From: an uncultured Vampirovibrio sp.
Lineage (GTDB): Bacteria; Cyanobacteriota; Vampirovibrionia; Gastranaerophilales; Gastranaerophilaceae
Assembly (NCBI GenBank): GCA_910583725.1
Contig: CAJTXZ010000022.1
Location: 1 to 43,272, forward strand
Length of the DNA: 43,272 bases
Direction of reading: 5' to 3'
The notes under the pieces were generated by a model. It was given only the letters and a program-made list of their open reading frames with translations, searched no databases and had not been told where the DNA came from. The first letter of the stretch is position 1. Every line of letters begins with the position of its first letter. A program made the position numbers and the translations under genes. Positions 15,181-24,150 of this stretch are shown here, one piece after another.

Positions 15181-17655
15181 ATGGAATATCAAAACTTTGT
15201 TAAATCTTGTGATGTTAATATTTCTAAAGTATCAAAAATTTTGCAGCAATATCTTAATTTAAAGAGGCAAAACGCTGATTCTATTGTATTTTTCAGGCTT
15301 GGAGATTTTTATGAAACGTATTTTGAGGATGCAGTAGTTTTGTCAAAAACTTCAGGTGTTCTTTTAACTAAAAGAAAATTTTCTGAACTTGGCGAAATAC
15401 CGATGGCAGGCGTACCTTGGGCAAATGCTGATGTACATATTTCAAAGCTTGTGAATGAAAAATACAAGGTTTCAATAGTTGAACAGGTTCAAAAAAAGGA
15501 GGATGTAAAAAAGGGTGAAATAATTAAAAGAGAGGTGGTTAGAACCTATTCGCCGGGCACTTTGATTGATGAAAATTTTCTTGACTCAAGAAAGAATAAT
15601 TTTATAGCATCAATTCTGAAAGACAACAATAAGTATGGTTTTAGCTATGCGGATATTTCAACAGGTGAATTTTATGTAACTGAGGGGAATTTTGATGAAA
15701 TTTTGTGTGAACTGTCAAAAGTAAACCCTAGTGAGCTTTTGATTAGGATTAAGACGAGAAAAATTGAACCTCTAAAATCTGTACCTGATGAAGAGCCTGA
15801 TATAGAAAAGGAAATATGGGAAAAATATCCGTATACCTTAATTAGCGGCGAATCGTATAATGAAGAATTCAAGGATGACGGGCTTTTAGAGTATAAAATC
15901 GGTCTTAAGTGCGTTAATTCAATAATTAACTATGCTAAAAAGACACAGAAAAATTTTATGCCGAAGCTTGATGTTGTAAAAAAATATTCAATTTCCGGGC
16001 ATTTAATTATGAATGCCAAAACAAGGGAAGCCCTTGAAATAAACAGGAATTTAAAGGATGGCAAAAAATACGGTTCTCTTTTTTGGGCGGTCGATTTTTG
16101 CAAAACAAGCATGGGAAAAAGGCTTCTGGCTTCTTTTTTGAATGAGCCTCTGTATAATATTAATGAAATCAACAAACGTCTTGATTCTGTGAATGAGTTG
16201 ATTTTAAATCAGGACAAGCTTGAAAAATTAACCAAATTACTTGAAAATTTAGGGGATATTTCAAGATTGTCATCAAAGTTATCAAACGGTACAATAGCGC
16301 CAAAAGAGCTTCTCAGCATAAAAACGACCCTTGCTATTATTGAAGATTTTATAGAAATTTCATCATCTTTTAAGAGTGAAATCCTGAAAAATACCTCTGA
16401 GTGCGAGGTTTTGCTTAATTTTAGGGATATTATTGAAAGGACGATAAAAGATGAACCTGCAAACGGTTTAAGGGTTGGGGGAATTATTAAGGATGGCGCA
16501 AACGGCGTATTAGATAGTATTAGGGCTGAAATAGCAGCTGTTGTGGAGAAGATTAACCGCTATGAAGAAGAATTAGCCGAAATTACAGGGATTAAAAATC
16601 TAAAGATTACTTATGCTAAAAATATGGGCTATTCTATTGATATACCGGCTTCTTCGGTGAAAAATTTTACCGATAAAATAAGTGATTTTACAAGGAAGCA
16701 AAAATTATCTTCTGTGGAAAAATTTACTACAAAAAAACTGGCTGAATTAGAGGAAAAAAATTTAAGTTTAAGATTAAAATCTTACGAACTTGAATTTGAT
16801 ATTTATTCAAAATTAAAGGAGTATGCAAAGGAGCTTGTACAGCCACTTAGAGACTTTTCTTATGAAGTTTCTGTTAAGGATGTGATGACATCTTTTGCTA
16901 ATTTGGCGCTTAAAGAGGGATTTGTCAGGCCAAAATTTTGTACTGAATTTAAATACATTGTAAAAGAGGGTGTAAACCCTGTGTTGATGCAGCTTTACAC
17001 GTCTTTAAACGTTCCGTATGATAGAATGGATGTGGATTTTAGCGATGATATAAAAATAAAAATTTTAACTGGTGCAAATATGTCCGGCAAAAGCACCTAT
17101 CTAAGGGAGATTGCAGCTCTTACCGTATTGGCACAGTCCGGGTCTTTCGTGCCTTGCAAGGCTTTTAGTGCAAATCTGGTTGATAAAATTTTTGTCAGAA
17201 TGGGAAGCTCTGATGATATGTTGAATAATAATTCTGCATTTATGTGCGAAATGCTTGATATAGCTCAGATATTAAGGAATGCCACGCCTAAAAGCTTGAT
17301 ATTGCTTGATGAAACAGGGAAAAGTACGTCGTATCGCGATGGTATATCAATATCTTACGGGATTATAAAATTTATAGAGAAAGAAATTGGGGCTAAAACC
17401 GTTCTTGCGACTCATTTTCATGATTTGAACATACTTGAAAACGAGGGGAGATTTATTAAAAATTACAGGCTTGTGATGGATGAAAAAAACGGAAAGGTTC
17501 AAAGACGCTTGGAATTGGGGTATCTCACGGACAGCTTCGGGCTTCACGCTGCAATGAAGGCTAATTTGCCCCAGTATGTTATAGAGCGTGCAGAAAATTT
17601 CAGCCAAAAAATGATAAGCAAAACAAAAAATGATGAAAGCCTTCAATTTCATTAA
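15181..17655 (+). CDS. mutS: DNA mismatch repair protein MutS
   Basis: MutS finds mismatches and recruits MutL. The 824-residue protein has the mismatch-binding Phe-x-Glu in FFRLGDFYETYF, connector and lever domains, and the ABC-type ATPase with Walker A GANMSGKS (631-638; usual GPNM is GANM here), ILLDETGKSTSYRDG (Walker B and signature) and ATHFHDL. It is a full-length MutS1 without a long C-terminal tail. No ribosome site is visible. TATAAA at 15171-15176 ends four bases before the ATG, so the mRNA may be leaderless. Loss of MutS would raise slippage at the homopolymer tracts in this window. Confidence 0.95.
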   Translation: MEYQNFVKSCDVNISKVSKILQQYLNLKRQNADSIVFFRLGDFYETYFEDAVVLSKTSGVLLTKRKFSELGEIPMAGVPWANADVHISKLVNEKYKVSIVEQVQKKEDVKKGEIIKREVVRTYSPGTLIDENFLDSRKNNFIASILKDNNKYGFSYADISTGEFYVTEGNFDEILCELSKVNPSELLIRIKTRKIEPLKSVPDEEPDIEKEIWEKYPYTLISGESYNEEFKDDGLLEYKIGLKCVNSIINYAKKTQKNFMPKLDVVKKYSISGHLIMNAKTREALEINRNLKDGKKYGSLFWAVDFCKTSMGKRLLASFLNEPLYNINEINKRLDSVNELILNQDKLEKLTKLLENLGDISRLSSKLSNGTIAPKELLSIKTTLAIIEDFIEISSSFKSEILKNTSECEVLLNFRDIIERTIKDEPANGLRVGGIIKDGANGVLDSIRAEIAAVVEKINRYEEELAEITGIKNLKITYAKNMGYSIDIPASSVKNFTDKISDFTRKQKLSSVEKFTTKKLAELEEKNLSLRLKSYELEFDIYSKLKEYAKELVQPLRDFSYEVSVKDVMTSFANLALKEGFVRPKFCTEFKYIVKEGVNPVLMQLYTSLNVPYDRMDVDFSDDIKIKILTGANMSGKSTYLREIAALTVLAQSGSFVPCKAFSANLVDKIFVRMGSSDDMLNNNSAFMCEMLDIAQILRNATPKSLILLDETGKSTSYRDGISISYGIIKFIEKEIGAKTVLATHFHDLNILENEGRFIKNYRLVMDEKNGKVQRRLELGYLTDSFGLHAAMKANLPQYVIERAENFSQKMISKTKNDESLQFH

Positions 17656-18163
17656 ATATTTTCTTTTTATTCTGTGTATTAAGTCTAAAGTTCTTATTTT
17701 GACAGGCTTGCGCGCTGTCTGAAGCTGTAAACTAGCAATTTTAGGGCCAAAGCATCTCATTTTAAGAAAAAATACACAACAAATAAATTTACTATTCATT
17801 TTTTAAAAATAATGCATTCGTAGGATAAACAAATTTGGTAATAATAGTATATTTATACTATGGAAAAGAAATCTATAATTTTTAATATTTGGAATAATAT
17901 ACACCCAGTTGCGCATTTTTGGCTCATTATTAGTGCATTTGGCATGCTCTGCATGTGGGGTGCGCTTAGTACAATCGGGTAAAGTTGCTGTTTTATGCGG
18001 GTTTTTGGCATTATTATTTCTTGACAAAGTTTATTTGTTGTGATATAGTATTAAAAATTTGAAAAAAAGTTCAAAAACTAGGTTAGATAGTGAATAGAAC
18101 TAATCGCATGCTAAATTTTTTTTGACTATTTAGCGTAATTTCATTGTGTCAGTAGGAATAAAA
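17656..18163. other. Non-coding gap with a promoter for the following gene
   Basis: This AT-rich region holds no convincing gene. A small hairpin GACAG/CTGTC lies at 17701-17719 after mutS but lacks a T run. A promoter is at 18021-18049, and a 7-bp stem GCTAAAT/ATTTAGC (18110-18134) lies in the predicted leader of the next gene. Confidence 0.5.
18021..18049 (+). promoter_or_regulatory. Sigma-70-type promoter
   Basis: A perfect TTGACA (18021-18026) and TATAGT (18044-18049) are separated by 17 bp. The predicted transcript starts near 18056, giving a leader of about 108 nt with the 18110-18134 hairpin. Confidence 0.75.
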
Positions 18164-18814
18164 ATGAGTATAAACCCTGTAAACAATAGCGAGAATAGAA
18201 ATTTTAGTGTGCCAAAAGCAGCTATTGGCGGTGCTTTGCTTGGCTATGCGGCTACTTTTGCTATTCCTTTGACAACAGAAGAACATGCTCATTATTTTAC
18301 AAAAACGGTTCAGGACAATATAAATAAAAAAGTTTTATCTGCTAGAAAAAATGAGATAGCAGAAATAAGTGAAGAATTAAAGAATGAAGGTATAAAACCG
18401 CTTGTTCGTGATATATTCCAAAAAAACAAGACTGCCCTTGAAAAAGAGCCTTCTAAAGTTTTAGAGGAATTACATAATAATTCGGGCGTGGATAAATCCA
18501 TTAAAAAAACTCTTAAAAATTTGTATAAAAGAGTAAACAATACCGGAAAATTAACAGAAACTATTGAAAATGCGGCACACAGTCTTGCTGCTAAAAAGGA
18601 TAGTAGAGTACCCTTGTATTATGCTATGATAGCGGGTTTTTCTATGGCAGGTTTTGCAATATTAAAAAATGCCATAAATACTTTTATGCCCAAAAATCAG
18701 CCGGCTCTTGAAGAAGATGAGTATGAGATGACAAATTTGGATTATATTTTAAATTGTGCAGAGGGGCCTGCAGAAATATATATACTAACTCACAAGCGCG
18801 ATGAAAAGAAATAA
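18164..18814 (+). CDS. Hypothetical membrane protein
   Basis: The 216-residue protein starts MSINPVNN at the ATG preceded by AGGAATAAA; an upstream GTG at 18146 is less likely. A hydrophobic glycine-rich segment lies near the N-terminus (AAIGGALLGYAATFAIPL), followed by a charged helical region and a second hydrophobic segment (LYYAMIAGFSMAGFAILKNAI). The C-terminal tail is acidic. It may be an inner-membrane protein with a central coiled domain. It resembles lineage-specific proteins of this bacterial group, but the function is unknown. Confidence 0.65.
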   Translation: MSINPVNNSENRNFSVPKAAIGGALLGYAATFAIPLTTEEHAHYFTKTVQDNINKKVLSARKNEIAEISEELKNEGIKPLVRDIFQKNKTALEKEPSKVLEELHNNSGVDKSIKKTLKNLYKRVNNTGKLTETIENAAHSLAAKKDSRVPLYYAMIAGFSMAGFAILKNAINTFMPKNQPALEEDEYEMTNLDYILNCAEGPAEIYILTHKRDEKK

Positions 18815-18852
18815 AAACGGCGTTATGGCCTGTTGGCAGAAATTTCTAAGCA

Positions 18853-19539
18853 TTAAGCGGGGAGATTTTCTTCAAATTTTTCCATTGCCTCATCAAGTTT
18901 TAATTCTTTGTGAATATTTTTAACAATTTTTGAGGCTGCTTCAAGATTTTTTTCGTTACAGAAGGCCATCATTTTGTTTTCGCCGTCATTTGTGTAGCTG
19001 CCGTCTGCTTTTTTAAGGTTTTTATCAACTGCAGAAAGATTGTCATCTTTGCTTAAAACATCAGCTATTACTGTGCTTACAGCTTGTTCTGAAATATCAA
19101 TTTTGCCGTCATTATTAACATCAAATGCTTTTGTTGTTAATTTTGCATCAATATCCTTATAGGCTTCTGCGTGGAATGGTGCATCAGCCTCTTCGACGGT
19201 TATTGCTGTTTTTTTGCCCATCTCTTCAAATGAAAAACCAAGAAGGGCTTCTTTAAATGATTCGCCAAGGGTTTTTGCCTTTTGTGCGTATCTTAAAAGG
19301 AAATTTATGGGAGGCATTGGCTCATTTGCTAATTTGTCCAGCTCTGCCATCATTTCTTCAGGTGAGTGCTCTTTTGTGAATACATCAGGCTGTGCCATTG
19401 ATTTGTGGGCAAAATCATTTATATAGCCAAAATGATTAACTGCTGCATTTCGTCCATAATTAGCGCCCTGGACATTTTTTCCGTATGGGCCGTTTGCGCC
19501 ATCTATTATCGCTCTATTGTTTACTACATCATATGACAT
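18853..19539 (-). CDS. EF-hand-containing hypothetical protein
   Basis: The 228-residue protein contains one canonical EF-hand calcium loop, DVNNDGKIDISE (140-151), with acidic residues at positions 1, 3/5 and 12. A degenerate second loop-like stretch lies near ADGSYTNDGENK. The N-terminal part is Asn/Gly-rich (GANGPYGKNVQGANYGRN) and no signal peptide is seen. It may be a calcium-binding or dockerin-like protein, but the partner is unknown. It has its own promoter (19580-19608) and converges on the preceding membrane protein gene. Confidence 0.7.
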   Translation of the reverse strand: MSYDVVNNRAIIDGANGPYGKNVQGANYGRNAAVNHFGYINDFAHKSMAQPDVFTKEHSPEEMMAELDKLANEPMPPINFLLRYAQKAKTLGESFKEALLGFSFEEMGKKTAITVEEADAPFHAEAYKDIDAKLTTKAFDVNNDGKIDISEQAVSTVIADVLSKDDNLSAVDKNLKKADGSYTNDGENKMMAFCNEKNLEAASKIVKNIHKELKLDEAMEKFEENLPA

Positions 19540-19579
19540 TAACCTGTTTCCTTCACAATTTTATGCCAAAATTCAAGGC

Positions 19580-19608
19580 TTTATACAGTTATAAAACCAA
19601 AAAGTGAA
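19580..19608 (-). promoter_or_regulatory. Promoter of the EF-hand gene
   Basis: On the minus strand TTCACT (19603-19608) and TATAAA (19580-19585) have a 17-bp spacer. A 12-bp perfect palindrome GATAACGTTATC lies just upstream, near 19620, between this promoter and thrC. Confidence 0.55.
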
Positions 19609-19645
19609 AAAAATTGCCAGATAACGTTATCAAGCTTAACATTTC

Positions 19646-20701
19646 TTAACTTAATTTCATTAGTTTTATAATGTCTTTAATATCGGTGCTGGTCTTTTGA
19701 ACTTCTGATACAGCGTTTTTAATAGCGCAGTCAGGGTCTTTTAGGCCATTTCCTGTTAATATGCAAACAATTCTTGATTTTGGCTTAATTGTATCTTTTA
19801 GTTTTATTAAACCTGCAACAGAAGCTGCACTGGCAGGCTCACAGAATACACCTTCAAGGCTTGCAAGTAATTTGTAAGCTTCTAAGATTTTTGTGTCGTT
19901 CACCATATCTATTGTGCCGTTTGATTCATCCCTTGCAGCTTCTGCTTTTTTCCAGCTTGCAGGATTTCCTATTCTTATAGCTGTTGCAATGGTTTCAGGG
20001 TGCATTATCCTTTGTTTTTTAACAATGGCAGCACTTCCTTCCGCCTGAATTCCCATCATTTTGGGAAGGTGTGATGATTTTTTCAAATTGTAAAATTCTT
20101 TATAGCCTTTCCAGTAGGCTGTTATATTGCCTGCATTTCCGACGGGGATAAAATGATAATCCGGCGCATCTTCAAGTGCTTCAATGATTTCAAAAGCGCC
20201 TGTTTTTTGTCCTTCTATTCTGTATGGATTAACTGAATTTACAAGGGTTATAGGGTAATTTGCAGAAATTTCTCTAACTGCTTCAAGTGCTTCATCAAAG
20301 TTGCCGTTTATTGCAATAACCTCAGCACCATACATCATAGCCTGGGATAGTTTTCCAAGGGCGATGTAGCCATCAGGTATTAATACATAGCATTTCAGGC
20401 CTGCTCTTGCGCCGTAGGCTGCAGCTGCAGCGCTTGTATTTCCTGTGGAGGCGCAGATAATAGCTTTTGAGCCTTCTTCTTTAGCTTTTGATACGGCCAT
20501 TGTCATGCCGCGGTCTTTAAAGCTTCCTGTCGGGTTTGAGCCTTCGTATTTAAGGTAAATTTCACAATCAAGCCCTATGTGTTTTGCAAGGTTATCAGCC
20601 TTAATCAGAGGTGTATTGCCTTCTGAAAGTGTTATAAATGGTGTATTTTCATTTACAGGAAGATATTCTTTATATTTGTCTATTAAACCGTTGTATCTCA
20701 T
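19646..20701 (-). CDS. thrC: Threonine synthase
   Basis: This PLP enzyme converts O-phosphohomoserine to threonine. The 351-residue protein has the PLP lysine in GSNPTGSFKDRGM (K62), the serine/glycine loop CASTGNTSAAAAAYGARAG and PVGNAGNITAYWKGY. The length fits the short bacterial class. It begins directly after the hom stop codon (TAA then ATG), so it is translationally coupled. Homoserine kinase (thrB) is not nearby. Confidence 0.94.
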   Translation of the reverse strand: MRYNGLIDKYKEYLPVNENTPFITLSEGNTPLIKADNLAKHIGLDCEIYLKYEGSNPTGSFKDRGMTMAVSKAKEEGSKAIICASTGNTSAAAAAYGARAGLKCYVLIPDGYIALGKLSQAMMYGAEVIAINGNFDEALEAVREISANYPITLVNSVNPYRIEGQKTGAFEIIEALEDAPDYHFIPVGNAGNITAYWKGYKEFYNLKKSSHLPKMMGIQAEGSAAIVKKQRIMHPETIATAIRIGNPASWKKAEAARDESNGTIDMVNDTKILEAYKLLASLEGVFCEPASAASVAGLIKLKDTIKPKSRIVCILTGNGLKDPDCAIKNAVSEVQKTSTDIKDIIKLMKLS

Positions 20702-21967
20702 TTACATTACCCTTATTAAGTTATTAATTTTAATATTGTGTGCTTTTAGTTCTTCTATTGCTTTTTGGATGTCAAATTCGTTGCTTTCTTCTGTTATAAC
20801 AATAACCTGGGCTGTATTATCTTCTTTTGTGCCTTTTTGAAGAATGCTTGAAAGATTTATATTATTATTGCCGCAAACTGTTCCTATAAGGCCTATTGTG
20901 CCTTTTGAATTCGGGGCTTTTATTGATATATAGTATTTATTTTTTGTGTGTTTAATATCAATTATTTCTGCTTCTTCTTTGTGGTTGCACCTGTGAAGCG
21001 GTAAAACCGTATCAGTGTGACCTATTTCGCCTGCTATTGACAGGATATCGCCCACAACAGAGCTTGCTGTCGGGAATTCGCCGGCGCCGGGGCCTGTGAA
21101 CATAACTTTATCAACCGGAAAACCTTCTAATAATACGGCATTCATAGCGTTGTTTATTCCTGAAATCATATTTGATTTTGGAACAAGCATAGGATGAACC
21201 CTTATATCAAGCTTATTATTGTCCGATTCGTATTTTTGGGCGAGGCCTATTAATTTTATTTTGTAGCCGAATTCATCAGCAAATTTGATATCATCGGCTG
21301 AAATTTTTGTAATGCCTTCTCTATATATTTTGTTAACATCAATCCTTTTGTGAAAAGTAATGTTTGCAAGGGTTGCTATTTTATACATAGCATCAAAACC
21401 TTCAACATCACCTGTCGGGTCAGCCTCTGCATAGCCAAGTGCCTGAGCGTCTTTTAGGCAGGCTTCATATGAAATATTATTTTCTTCCATTTTGGTTAAG
21501 ATGTAGTTTGTGGTGCCGTTTAGAATTCCTGCAACTTTAGAAAATATATTGCCTCTTAATGTGGTCTTGATTGGCCCTATGATTGGAATGCCGCCTGCAA
21601 CTGCTGCTTCATAAAGTACGGCGACGTTATTTTCTATTGCAAGGTCAAAAATTTGTGCGCCAAACTTTGCAAGAAGCTCTTTGTTTGCAGTTACTATATG
21701 TTTTTTATTTTTGATTGCCGTTGTAATAAGCTCATATGCAGGGTTGCAGCCGCCCGCAACTTCAACCACAACATCGATATCAGGGTTGTTTACGATTTCA
21801 AACGGGTTATCTGTAATATTCTTAACATTTACAGACCTTTTTTTGTTTAAGTTTCTTACTGCAGCTGAAACTATTTCTACATTTTTAAAATTTTCTAATG
21901 TTTTAACAACGCCTGAACCTACTGTGCCAAGGCCGATTATGCCTATTTTTAATTTATTATTCTCCAT
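20702..21967 (-). CDS. hom: Homoserine dehydrogenase
   Basis: This enzyme reduces aspartate semialdehyde to homoserine with NAD(P)H. The 421-residue protein has an N-terminal Rossmann motif GLGTVGSG (12-19), the catalytic domain with GILNGTTNYILTKM and YAEADPTGDVEGFDA, and a C-terminal ACT domain (about 345-421) that usually mediates threonine feedback. It is the first gene of a hom-thrC unit. No ribosome site precedes the ATG. TATAAT (21975-21980) ends seven bases before it, so the mRNA may be leaderless. Confidence 0.94.
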   Translation of the reverse strand: MENNKLKIGIIGLGTVGSGVVKTLENFKNVEIVSAAVRNLNKKRSVNVKNITDNPFEIVNNPDIDVVVEVAGGCNPAYELITTAIKNKKHIVTANKELLAKFGAQIFDLAIENNVAVLYEAAVAGGIPIIGPIKTTLRGNIFSKVAGILNGTTNYILTKMEENNISYEACLKDAQALGYAEADPTGDVEGFDAMYKIATLANITFHKRIDVNKIYREGITKISADDIKFADEFGYKIKLIGLAQKYESDNNKLDIRVHPMLVPKSNMISGINNAMNAVLLEGFPVDKVMFTGPGAGEFPTASSVVGDILSIAGEIGHTDTVLPLHRCNHKEEAEIIDIKHTKNKYYISIKAPNSKGTIGLIGTVCGNNNINLSSILQKGTKEDNTAQVIVITEESNEFDIQKAIEELKAHNIKINNLIRVM

Positions 21968-22065
21968 AGAGTGAATTATACAATAAAAATGATTTATTTT
22001 CGCACTAAAATTATAATTTTGTTGTATGATTTTTTATATAAAAACAATAGTTGGAGAATTAAAGT

Positions 22066-23508
22066 ATGGAAAATATCAGAGTAAGGATTGCACCGTCACC
22101 AAGCGGAAATCTGCATATAGGTACAGCAAGAACAGCTTTATTTAATTATTTGTATGCTAAAAAAACGGGCGGGAAGTTTGTTTTAAGGATTGAAGATACT
22201 GATTTAGAAAGAAGCAATGCTGAATATACGCAAAATATTTTTGACAGCCTTAAAGCGCTTGGCCTGCAATGGGATGAAGGGCCTGATGTGGGCGGAGAAT
22301 ATGGGCCTTATTATCAGAGCGAAAGGTTTGATATTTATCCAAAATATGCGCAAATTCTTGTAGATAAAGGATATGCCTATGAATGTTTTTGCACGCCTGA
22401 AGAATTAGAGGCAGAAAAAGAAGAGGCAATGAAAAATCATAAGGCATATGTTTATTCAAGAAAATGTATGAATTTGTCTGAGAAAGAGAAGGCTGAACTT
22501 CGCGCTAAGGGAGTTAAACCGTCTATAAGGTTTAAGGTTGAACATAAGGAATTAATTTTTAATGACCTTGTGAAAGGGGAATTAAAGTTTGACACTAATT
22601 TGATTGGTGATTTTGTTATTATGAAATCAAACGGTACGCCAACTTATAACTTTGCTGTTGTAATTGATGATATGCTGATGAAGATTTCCCATATTATAAG
22701 GGGCGAGGATCATATTTCAAATACGCCAAAACAAATTTTAATTTATGAAGCACTTGGTGCAGAGGTTCCTAAATTCGGGCATTTGGGGATGATTTTAGCG
22801 CCGGATAGAAGCAAATTATCAAAACGCCATGGGGCAACGGCTGTGTCTGATTTTGTAAAGCAGGGGTATTTGACGGATGCGTTGATAAACTTTGTGGCCC
22901 TTCTTGGCTGGTCACCATCTGATGGGGTTGAAATTAAACCTGTGGATGAGATTGCGGCTGATTTTAGGATTAATGATGTTTCAAGCAGCAATTCAATATT
23001 TGAATATGATAAATTAAACTGGATGAACGGCCAATATATTAAGAAAATGGATATTTCAAAACTTACAGATATGGCAGTTCCATTCTTAGCAAAATACGAT
23101 TTAAGCAAAATGAGTCGTCATAACCTTGAAAAGATGATAGAAATTACAAGAGAGCCTATTACGACATTGAATCAGCTGGAGCATGATTGCGCGTATTTCT
23201 TCGGGCAGGATGTTGATTATGCTGAGGGGCTTCAGACTTTGAAACAAGAGGCTGCACCAATGGTTTTAAACAGACTGCTTGAGCTTATTGATAGTTATGA
23301 TTTTAATTCTGATGAAGATATCCACGATAAGCTTGCCGATTTTAGGGCAGAGTTTAAGGAAAAACACAATATGAAGCCAAAGGAAACAATGTGGATTGTA
23401 AGGGCTGCTATTACAGGCAGAACAAGGGGTGCCGATATGGCAAAAACTATGACAATCCTTGGTAAAGATGTTTGTGTGCACAGGATTAAAAAAGCACTTG
23501 AAGTGTAG
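22066..23508 (+). CDS. gltX: Glutamyl-tRNA synthetase
   Basis: The 480-residue class I synthetase has APSPSGNLHIGTARTA (HIGH as HIGT, 17-20), RIEDTDLERS, and KLSKRHG (250-256) as the KMSKS equivalent, with a C-terminal anticodon-binding domain. Whether it also charges tRNA-Gln (with GatCAB) cannot be told here. It has a good ribosome site (GGAG) and its own terminator, and is divergent from hom. Confidence 0.95.
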   Translation: MENIRVRIAPSPSGNLHIGTARTALFNYLYAKKTGGKFVLRIEDTDLERSNAEYTQNIFDSLKALGLQWDEGPDVGGEYGPYYQSERFDIYPKYAQILVDKGYAYECFCTPEELEAEKEEAMKNHKAYVYSRKCMNLSEKEKAELRAKGVKPSIRFKVEHKELIFNDLVKGELKFDTNLIGDFVIMKSNGTPTYNFAVVIDDMLMKISHIIRGEDHISNTPKQILIYEALGAEVPKFGHLGMILAPDRSKLSKRHGATAVSDFVKQGYLTDALINFVALLGWSPSDGVEIKPVDEIAADFRINDVSSSNSIFEYDKLNWMNGQYIKKMDISKLTDMAVPFLAKYDLSKMSRHNLEKMIEITREPITTLNQLEHDCAYFFGQDVDYAEGLQTLKQEAAPMVLNRLLELIDSYDFNSDEDIHDKLADFRAEFKEKHNMKPKETMWIVRAAITGRTRGADMAKTMTILGKDVCVHRIKKALEV

Positions 23509-23535
23509 TTTTTGACTTGTGATTTTTAATTTAGG

Positions 23536-23568
23536 GCCGGCAATTAAGATAGTTGATTGCCGGCTTTT
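23536..23568 (+). terminator. Intrinsic terminator of gltX
   Basis: GCCGGCAAT (23536-23544) pairs with ATTGCCGGC (23556-23564), followed by TTTT. It lies 28 bp after the gltX stop. Confidence 0.85.
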
Positions 23569-23588
23569 GAATTTGACCTTGGGGTTGA

Positions 23589-23617
23589 TTGCCTGACATT
23601 TGAAATAGTCGTATAAT
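23589..23617 (+). promoter_or_regulatory. Promoter for the small membrane protein pair
   Basis: TTGCCT (23589-23594), a 17-bp spacer and TATAAT (23612-23617). The -10 element ends six bases before the ATG at 23624, so transcription probably starts at or next to the start codon. Confidence 0.65.
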
Positions 23618-23623
23618 TACCGT

Positions 23624-23866
23624 ATGGATGAAAATGATTTAAAAATTATTGAAATAAGGGTAAAGAATTTAATGTTGTCAAAACAATTGATTGTGCAGAC
23701 TTTGACTGTGATTATAGGAGGCATTATAGGTTTGTGGTTTACGCCAAGTATATTTAAATGGCCTCTAACTATTTTTGGGCTAATGTTTTCAATTGTTTTA
23801 ATAAAAAATTTTCAAGACATTAATACAGAGATTAACGGTTATTTATACGGCAAAAGGAGAAAATAG
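23624..23866 (+). CDS. Small two-helix membrane protein
   Basis: The 80-residue protein has two membrane segments (about 22-38, VQTLTVIIGGIIGLWF, and about 46-62, PLTIFGLMFSIVLI) separated by a short turn. The charged ends DLKIIEIRVKN and GYLYGKRRK are probably cytoplasmic. It is followed after three bases by a second tiny membrane protein gene and probably forms a pair with it. No family was recognised; holin-like or regulatory roles are only possibilities. Confidence 0.65.
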   Translation: MDENDLKIIEIRVKNLMLSKQLIVQTLTVIIGGIIGLWFTPSIFKWPLTIFGLMFSIVLIKNFQDINTEINGYLYGKRRK

Positions 23867-23869
23867 TAT

Positions 23870-24001
23870 ATGATAATTAATTCTGACATAATTTTAGCCA
23901 GTATTATTTTTGTATGGTTATGCGGGATGTTTTTGTATCTTGAAATTATCAATCGTAAACAGAAAAAACAAATTGAGGAGTGGAGAAAAGAGTGGTTTTA
24001 G
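23870..24001 (+). CDS. Very small membrane protein
   Basis: This 43-residue reading frame has a single membrane segment (about 7-24, IILASIIFVWLCGMFLYL) and a positively charged C-terminal tail (RKQKKQIEEWRKEW). The ribosome site AAGGAG overlaps the end of the preceding gene, which argues that it is translated and coupled to it. The function is unknown. From 24002 to 24150 no other feature was recognised. Confidence 0.6.
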   Translation: MIINSDIILASIIFVWLCGMFLYLEIINRKQKKQIEEWRKEWF

Positions 24002-24150
24002 TTTAAGAGCCGGCTGCCATTTATAGTAATTTTGGACAACAAAGACGTGTAAACCTTGATTGTGACATCTGGCACGGGTGGAGAGGATGTTTAGATTAAA
24101 AAGTGCTTTAAGATAATAAAAAATACTATAAAACCAGCTGAATTTTGCGG

